NCBI GenBank assembly: GCA_030147455.1
Contig: JASKZU010000203.1
Coordinates: 1 to 9,776 of the forward strand
Reading direction: 5' to 3'
From: Planococcus sp. (in: firmicutes)
GTDB lineage: Bacteria > Bacillota > Bacilli > Bacillales_A > Planococcaceae
Length of the DNA: 9,776 nt
Both the position numbers and the translations under genes were made by a program. Within the stretch, counting starts at the first letter, position 1, and each line of letters begins with the position of its first letter. Shown here one piece after another: positions 6,849-9,776 of the stretch. Below the pieces are notes generated by a model. The model was given only the letters and a program-made list of their open reading frames with translations, searched no databases and was not told where the DNA came from.

Positions 6849-6873
6849 GCAGGGTGAAAAGGAGGCGTGAGGG

Positions 6874-7293
6874 ATGTATAAGCGCATTTTGCTAGCAGTA
6901 GACGGTTCTGATATTTCATTTCGCGCCGCTCAGGAAGCGGCAAAAATATCAAGGTTGACAAACAGCGCTGAAGTAACAATAGCCTACGTATCGGATTACA
7001 AAGAAGAACAGGACGAAGTAGCCCATGATTCATCTAAACTCAAAGCCGATATGGCACGGCGCCAAAAAATCAGGCTGATTGTCGAACTGTACGAACGCGA
7101 TAACATCATTCACCATGTTCGAAAGGTTCGAGGCATTCCGGGCCCTGCCATCGTGAAAATGACACAAGAACAGCATTTTGATTTGCTGGTCATCGGCAGC
7201 CGAGGCCAATCCCCGATCCAGGAAGTGATGCTCGGCAGTGTCAGCCACAAAGTGGTTCACCAAGCAGCTTGCCCCGTCTTGATAGTGAAATAA
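6874..7293 (+). CDS. Universal stress protein (UspA family)
   Basis: A 139-residue single-domain cytoplasmic Usp. The first strand, RILLAVDGSD (4-13), carries the family's nucleotide-binding aspartate (D10). The C-terminal ATP-binding pattern G-x2-G-x9-G-S is intact as G108, G111, G121, S122, and CPVLIVK closes the domain, as in most ATP-binding Usps. It is thus expected to be of the ATP-binding, dimeric type rather than the UspA type that lacks the motif. The role is general stress survival; no partner can be inferred. The start has AAAGGAGG (6858-6865) eight bases upstream. It stands alone between the ytxK terminator and the phnA-like gene. Confidence 0.93.
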   Translation: MYKRILLAVDGSDISFRAAQEAAKISRLTNSAEVTIAYVSDYKEEQDEVAHDSSKLKADMARRQKIRLIVELYERDNIIHHVRKVRGIPGPAIVKMTQEQHFDLLVIGSRGQSPIQEVMLGSVSHKVVHQAACPVLIVK

Positions 7294-7308
7294 ATCAGGA
7301 GGGCATAA

Positions 7309-7349
7309 GAAGCGGCGGTTTGCTATACTGAAATTAGAAACGCTGCTTC
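7309..7349 (+). repeat. Imperfect inverted repeat around the -10 box of the phnA-like gene
   Basis: Arms GAAGCGGCGGTTT (7309-7321) and AAACGCTGCTTC (7338-7349) pair over 12 positions with one G-U pair and one bulged G; the 16-base loop holds TATACT. No T run follows, so it fits an operator or leader structure better than a terminator for usp. Confidence 0.55.
7321..7329 (+). promoter_or_regulatory. Extended -10 promoter of the phnA-like gene
   Basis: TGC followed by TATACT (7324-7329) forms an extended -10 element. No good -35 box lies 16-18 bases upstream. Transcription would start near 7336, giving a leader of about 40 bases. Confidence 0.55.
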
Positions 7350-7376
7350 GTGCGGCAAGTTACAGGGGGATAAAAC

Positions 7377-7709
7377 ATGCAAGATTTACCGAACTGCCCG
7401 AAATGCGGCTCTGCGTATACGTATGAGGATGCAGAAATGCTGGTGTGTCCAGAGTGCGCCTATGAATGGAATCCAAACGAACAACCGGATGAGCAGCAGG
7501 CCGTAAGAGATGCAGTTGGAAACATTCTTCGCGATGGTGATTCGGTCACAGTCATTAAGGATTTAAAAGTAAAAGGCAGCTCTAATCCGCTGAAAATCGG
7601 AACAAAAGTAAAAAGCATCCGCTTAGTAGACGGCGACCATAACATTGAGTGCAAAATTGACGGATTCGGTGCGATGCAGCTGAAATCGCAATTTGTCAAA
7701 AAAGCTTAA
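7377..7709 (+). CDS. Zinc-ribbon protein of the PhnA/YjdM family
   Basis: A 110-residue cytoplasmic protein with an N-terminal zinc ribbon: C7-x2-C10 and C24-x2-C27, followed by AYEWNP. The C-terminal half is a small beta-rich domain with GNILRDGDSVTVIKDLKVKG (residues 48-67) and the GTKVKSIRL and IDGFGAMQLKSQFVKKA ends typical of PhnA/YjdM proteins. The historic name 'alkylphosphonate utilization protein PhnA' is misleading: these proteins are not part of the C-P lyase machinery and their function is not established. The start has AGGGGG (7364-7369) seven bases upstream. It is transcribed alone and converges on queE; the two stop codons are 79 bases apart. Confidence 0.93.
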   Translation: MQDLPNCPKCGSAYTYEDAEMLVCPECAYEWNPNEQPDEQQAVRDAVGNILRDGDSVTVIKDLKVKGSSNPLKIGTKVKSIRLVDGDHNIECKIDGFGAMQLKSQFVKKA

Positions 7710-7735
7710 CCAGCCAATTAAAAGAGTTAAACAAT

Positions 7736-7786
7736 CGAAAAAAGCCGGCCATTTGACCCCAATAGGACAAATAGACAGCTTTTTCG
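7736..7786. terminator. Probable bidirectional terminator between the phnA-like gene and queE
   Basis: CGAAAAAAGC (7736-7745) faces GCTTTTTCG (7778-7786). Inside, ATTTG (7751-7755) pairs with CAAAT (7768-7772) and a short CC/GG tip closes the loop, leaving an internal mismatch. A runs on one side and T runs on the other suit termination from either direction. The middle is poorly paired, so strength is uncertain. Confidence 0.5.
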
Positions 7787-7788
7787 TG

Positions 7789-8496
7789 TTATACGCCGCG
7801 TTTGTTTCCCCACAGCAAAGCGTGAAGCTGCGGCAAAACTTTGGCGTTATTTAATACAGATGAGGCCAAGTGTTGGTCGATAAGCCATTGGTAGCGGGCC
7901 AACAAGTGCTGCGTCAATTTATCATCATCCGTTGTCGTCAACTCATCGTTTCCGACTTGCAGAAAAAACGGGATGCCTGGATACCGCATGTGAAGCTGTT
8001 CAGCAAAAGCAAAGTCATGCTGGTCAAAAATTACGACCTTCAAGCTTACGTTGTTCGCGGCAAGCTGTCCGACCATGGCATCCAGTTTGGCGTAATCGAT
8101 GATCATGCCGGAGCTTGGCGGTTTTGGCGAAATGGTCACGTCATCGATTTCCAACAGCCAGTCCTGCCAGATGCTGCCTTGCGTTTCAACGGCCGTTTTC
8201 CAGCCTTTTTGCTGGCATAATGCAACAAGTTCCCCAATGCCTTTGTGAAGCGCCGGATTGCCGCCAGAAATGGTGACATGGGAAAAAGCACCGTTTCCAA
8301 GCTGTTCGAGCTGATCGACGATTTCCTGGGCGGGCATCATGACGCTTTTGCCTGTACCGTCCCAAGTGAATTTCGAATCACACCACGAACAGGAATAATC
8401 ACATCCGGCCGTCCTGACGAACATCGTTTTTTGCCCGATGACCATGCCCTCTCCTTGAATCGTCGGGCCGAACAATTCCATTACAGGGATTTTCAT
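7789..8496 (-). CDS. queE: 7-carboxy-7-deazaguanine synthase QueE
   Basis: A radical-SAM enzyme of 235 residues that rearranges 6-carboxy-5,6,7,8-tetrahydropterin to 7-carboxy-7-deazaguanine, the ring-contracting step toward queuosine. The N-terminal FGPTIQGEGMVIG (9-21) is the QueE signature. The iron-sulfur cluster is held by C32-x3-C36-x2-C39 in CDYSCSWCDS, followed by KFTWDG. TISGGNPALH (95-104) is the glycine-rich SAM-contact loop, and ETQGSIW (123-129) is also typical. The ATG shares four bases (ATGA) with the queD stop and has GAGGGA upstream inside queD, so translation is probably coupled. It is the last gene of the operon, ending just before the shared terminator. Confidence 0.95.
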   Translation of the reverse strand: MKIPVMELFGPTIQGEGMVIGQKTMFVRTAGCDYSCSWCDSKFTWDGTGKSVMMPAQEIVDQLEQLGNGAFSHVTISGGNPALHKGIGELVALCQQKGWKTAVETQGSIWQDWLLEIDDVTISPKPPSSGMIIDYAKLDAMVGQLAANNVSLKVVIFDQHDFAFAEQLHMRYPGIPFFLQVGNDELTTTDDDKLTQHLLARYQWLIDQHLASSVLNNAKVLPQLHALLWGNKRGV

Positions 8497-8918
8497 AACG
8501 ATCCCTCGCTGACCGGGCGGTAAACCACATAGCTTGTCGGTGTTTCACGGACGATAACTTGCAGGCAGCGCGGCTTGTTGCCAGTTGCATCAAGCATCTC
8601 CTGAACGAGCCGGAAAATTTGTTCGGCAAGTTGCTCAGTAGTCGGGAACGTATCTGCAAACTCTGGATGATCGTTCAACACGGAATGGTCAAAGCGTTTA
8701 TGAATCAAATCTTTCAGCTTTTTAAAGTCGATCAAAAAGCCTACGCTGTCCAGTTCGTTTCCAGCGATGGTCAGGTTGAGGTGATATGTGTGGCCGTGCA
8801 TGCGTGCACATGCCCCGGCTTCTTCTGCCGGAATAAAGTGGGCAGCGGAAAAATGCATATCTTTATTCAGTTCAAATCGGTAGGAATGCGGAACCGAAGG
8901 ATAAAATTGCTGCATCAT
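8493..8918 (-). CDS. queD: 6-carboxytetrahydropterin synthase QueD
   Basis: A 141-residue member of the 6-pyruvoyl-tetrahydropterin synthase fold that converts 7,8-dihydroneopterin triphosphate (from GTP via FolE) to 6-carboxytetrahydropterin. Zinc ligands are H27 in FSAAH and H41 and H43 in MHGHTYHL. C37 in CARMHGH is the expected catalytic cysteine, with D77 and H78 in FDHSVLND and E125 in RETPTSY completing the site. The extra 15 or so N-terminal residues before FELNKDMHFSAAH are common in Bacillales. The ATG overlaps the queC stop as ATGA, with AGGTG a few bases upstream. A second ATG directly follows the first, so the start could be one codon later. Confidence 0.95.
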   Translation of the reverse strand: MMQQFYPSVPHSYRFELNKDMHFSAAHFIPAEEAGACARMHGHTYHLNLTIAGNELDSVGFLIDFKKLKDLIHKRFDHSVLNDHPEFADTFPTTEQLAEQIFRLVQEMLDATGNKPRCLQVIVRETPTSYVVYRPVSEGSL

Positions 8919-9577
8919 AAATCAGCACCTGCTTTTTGTGAAAGGTATTTCTCCAAGCCATCGTTGCGCAAAACGCAGGCTGGGCAAGTTCCGCAGCCTG
9001 TTGATGGGATGCCGTTATAGCAAGTCAATGTCTCGTTTTGGACAAATTCCAGCGCGCCCAACTGGTCGGATAGTTCCCAAACGCCTGCCTTATCAAGCCA
9101 CATAAGCGGCGTGTGGATGATAAACTGCTTGTCCATCGCCAAATTCAAGCTGACGTTGAGCGAGCGGATAAATGTGTCGCGGCAATCAGGATAGCCGCTA
9201 AAATCGGTTTCACTGACGCCGGTCACTAAATGGCGTGCGCCGAATGCATCAGCATAGATGGCGGCAAAAGAAAAGAACAATAAGTTCCGGCCGGGCACAA
9301 AAGTAGATGGCAGCCCATCTTTTTCTCCTGATACTTCAATCGAATCACGCGTCAATGCATTGGCTGACAATTGATTGATCAATCCAAGATCGAGCACTTG
9401 CAAAGTGACTCCTAGTGTTTCGGCAATGCGCTTGGCATGTTCAATTTCCTGGGAATGCCGCTGGCCGTAGTCAAATGTCACGGCGAGCACTTCTCCAAAT
9501 TCTTCTAATGCCCAAAACAGGCAAGTTGTACTGTCTTGTCCGCCGCTGAATACGACGACGGCTTTTTCGTTTTTCAT
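8915..9577 (-). CDS. queC: 7-cyano-7-deazaguanine (preQ0) synthase QueC
   Basis: A 220-residue ATP-dependent enzyme that turns 7-carboxy-7-deazaguanine and ammonia into preQ0. The PP-loop SGGQDSTT is at 11-18. FDYGQRH (35-41), FVPGRNLLF (93-101) and TGVSETDFSGYPDCR (119-133) are family hallmarks. The zinc site is C186, C195, C198 and C201 (LTCYNG, GCGTCPAC). The ATG at 9577 has AAGGAG (9592-9587) nine bases upstream, and that site is also the end of the preQ1 aptamer. It is first in the operon with queD and queE. queF, the preQ0 reductase that often accompanies them in Bacillus, is not in the window. Confidence 0.96.
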   Translation of the reverse strand: MKNEKAVVVFSGGQDSTTCLFWALEEFGEVLAVTFDYGQRHSQEIEHAKRIAETLGVTLQVLDLGLINQLSANALTRDSIEVSGEKDGLPSTFVPGRNLLFFSFAAIYADAFGARHLVTGVSETDFSGYPDCRDTFIRSLNVSLNLAMDKQFIIHTPLMWLDKAGVWELSDQLGALEFVQNETLTCYNGIPSTGCGTCPACVLRNDGLEKYLSQKAGADL

Positions 9578-9588
9578 GAATTCCAGCT

Positions 9589-9623
9589 CCTTAGTTTTTT
9601 AGAGAGGGAGTTTGCGAACCTCT
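9589..9623 (-). ncRNA. preQ1-I riboswitch in the queC leader
   Basis: Read on the minus strand, AGAGG (9623-9619) pairs with CCTCT (9607-9603) as stem P1. The loop TTCGCAAACT and a C (9608) directly before the 3' arm of P1 follow; that C occupies the place of the ligand-pairing cytosine (C17 in the B. subtilis aptamer). The A-rich tail AAAAAACTAAGG then matches the class I consensus. The tail runs straight into the Shine-Dalgarno AAGGAG (9592-9587), and no terminator hairpin lies between it and the ATG. The layout therefore predicts translational control: bound preQ1 folds the tail into the pseudoknot and hides the ribosome-binding site, as in the Thermoanaerobacter type. The mechanism is inferred. 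Confidence 0.88.
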
Positions 9624-9641
9624 TTTTATGAAACAGATTCC

Positions 9642-9671
9642 ATAATAGCACAATCCGAAAGCCCTTGGCAG
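9642..9671 (-). promoter_or_regulatory. Probable sigma-A promoter of queC-queD-queE
   Basis: On the minus strand, CTGCCA (9671-9666), 18 bases, then TATTAT (9647-9642) preceded by TGC, an extended -10 element. Transcription would begin near 9635, about 12 bases before the riboswitch. Confidence 0.55.
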
Positions 9672-9677
9672 TTTTAC

Positions 9678-9702
9678 GTGTAGCGCTCTTATAAAAGGGT
9701 AT
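9678..9702 (+). promoter_or_regulatory. Sigma-B-like promoter candidate of the oxidoreductase gene
   Basis: GTGTAG (9678-9683), 13 bases, then GGGTAT (9697-9702) resembles the sigma-B pattern GTTTAA-N12-14-GGGTAT, matching 4 of 6 and 6 of 6. A sigma-A alternative is TTGGCA (9665-9670) with TATAAA (9690-9695), but its 19-base spacer is long. The promoter region is shared back-to-back with the que operon. Confidence 0.4.
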
Positions 9703-9732
9703 AGAACAGTAAACTAGAAGGAGTGTGACCTT

Positions 9733-9776
9733 ATGAAAGCGATCGTCATCGAACAGTACGGCGGAAAAGAGCAACT
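9733..9776 (+). CDS. Start of a probable zinc-type alcohol dehydrogenase / quinone oxidoreductase (cut by window end)
   Basis: Only 14 full codons are visible, reading MKAIVIEQYGGKEQ. This opening strand is characteristic of medium-chain dehydrogenase/reductase proteins of the NADPH:quinone oxidoreductase group. AAGGAG (9718-9723) lies nine bases before the ATG, supporting a real gene start. The rest of the protein, its cofactor site and its substrate are beyond the window, so the assignment rests on the N-terminus alone. Confidence 0.65.
   Translation, partial: MKAIVIEQYGGKEQ

Noticed and set aside
7295..7330. Shine-Dalgarno-like CAGGAGGG after usp as a sign of a small gene
   Set aside because: No ATG, GTG or TTG at suitable spacing opens a frame; TTG 7320 reaches a stop after three codons.
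7870..9020. Plus-strand open frames at 7870-8220, 8245-8523 and 8559-9020
   Set aside because: They lie antisense to queE and queD/queC, which have full family motifs; no ribosome-binding sites or recognisable products.
9574..9774. Minus-strand 66-residue frame over the queC leader
   Set aside because: It covers the riboswitch, the promoters and the start of the oxidoreductase gene; the non-coding explanation is much stronger.

Overview
The window is an ordinary, gene-dense stretch of a low-to-mid GC Firmicutes chromosome, most likely a Bacillales bacterium. Planococcaceae is my best guess; it rests on protein resemblance and gene order, not on a search. From left to right the gene order is thiI, an acyl-CoA synthetase (ytcI type), rarD, sppA, yteJ, tpx, ytxK, usp, a phnA/yjdM-type zinc-ribbon gene, then queE, queD and queC on the minus strand, and the first codons of a zinc-type oxidoreductase. 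The backbone thiI - ytcI - sppA - yteJ - tpx - ytxK matches the B. subtilis order as I remember it. Several B. subtilis genes of that block (sspA, ytcJ, the second NAD kinase, ytfI, ytfJ, ackA) are absent here and rarD is inserted. No mobile element, CRISPR array, rRNA or tRNA gene was seen.

Bases 1-3590 hold three plus-strand units: the 3' part of thiI (tRNA 4-thiouridine synthesis), an AMP-forming acyl-CoA synthetase, and a ten-helix EamA/RarD permease. The first two end in strong intrinsic terminators. Bases 3588-6796 hold a cell-envelope and oxidative-stress block. sppA and yteJ sit behind a near-perfect sigma-W promoter whose -35 box overlaps the rarD stop codon. They are followed by a thiol peroxidase lacking the usual resolving cysteine, and by the methyltransferase-like YtxK. 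Bases 6797-7709 hold a universal stress protein and a zinc-ribbon PhnA-like protein; the promoter of the latter lies in the loop of a 41-base imperfect dyad.

Bases 7736-9671 hold a queuosine-precursor operon read leftward, queC-queD-queE. Its genes are coupled by ATGA start/stop overlaps. A preQ1-I riboswitch precedes it, and the 3' end of the aptamer merges into the Shine-Dalgarno sequence of queC. It makes preQ0 from GTP: QueD forms 6-carboxytetrahydropterin, QueE forms 7-carboxy-7-deazaguanine and QueC forms 7-cyano-7-deazaguanine. queF, the preQ0 reductase, is not in the window. A divergent promoter with a sigma-B-like -10 box serves the oxidoreductase at the right edge.

No intergenic gap exceeds 300 bases. 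I found no wholly new system. The points most worth a second look are the altered cysteine arrangement of Tpx, the dyad around the phnA-like promoter, the GC-rich perfect hairpin inside the start of yteJ, and the layout of the riboswitch.
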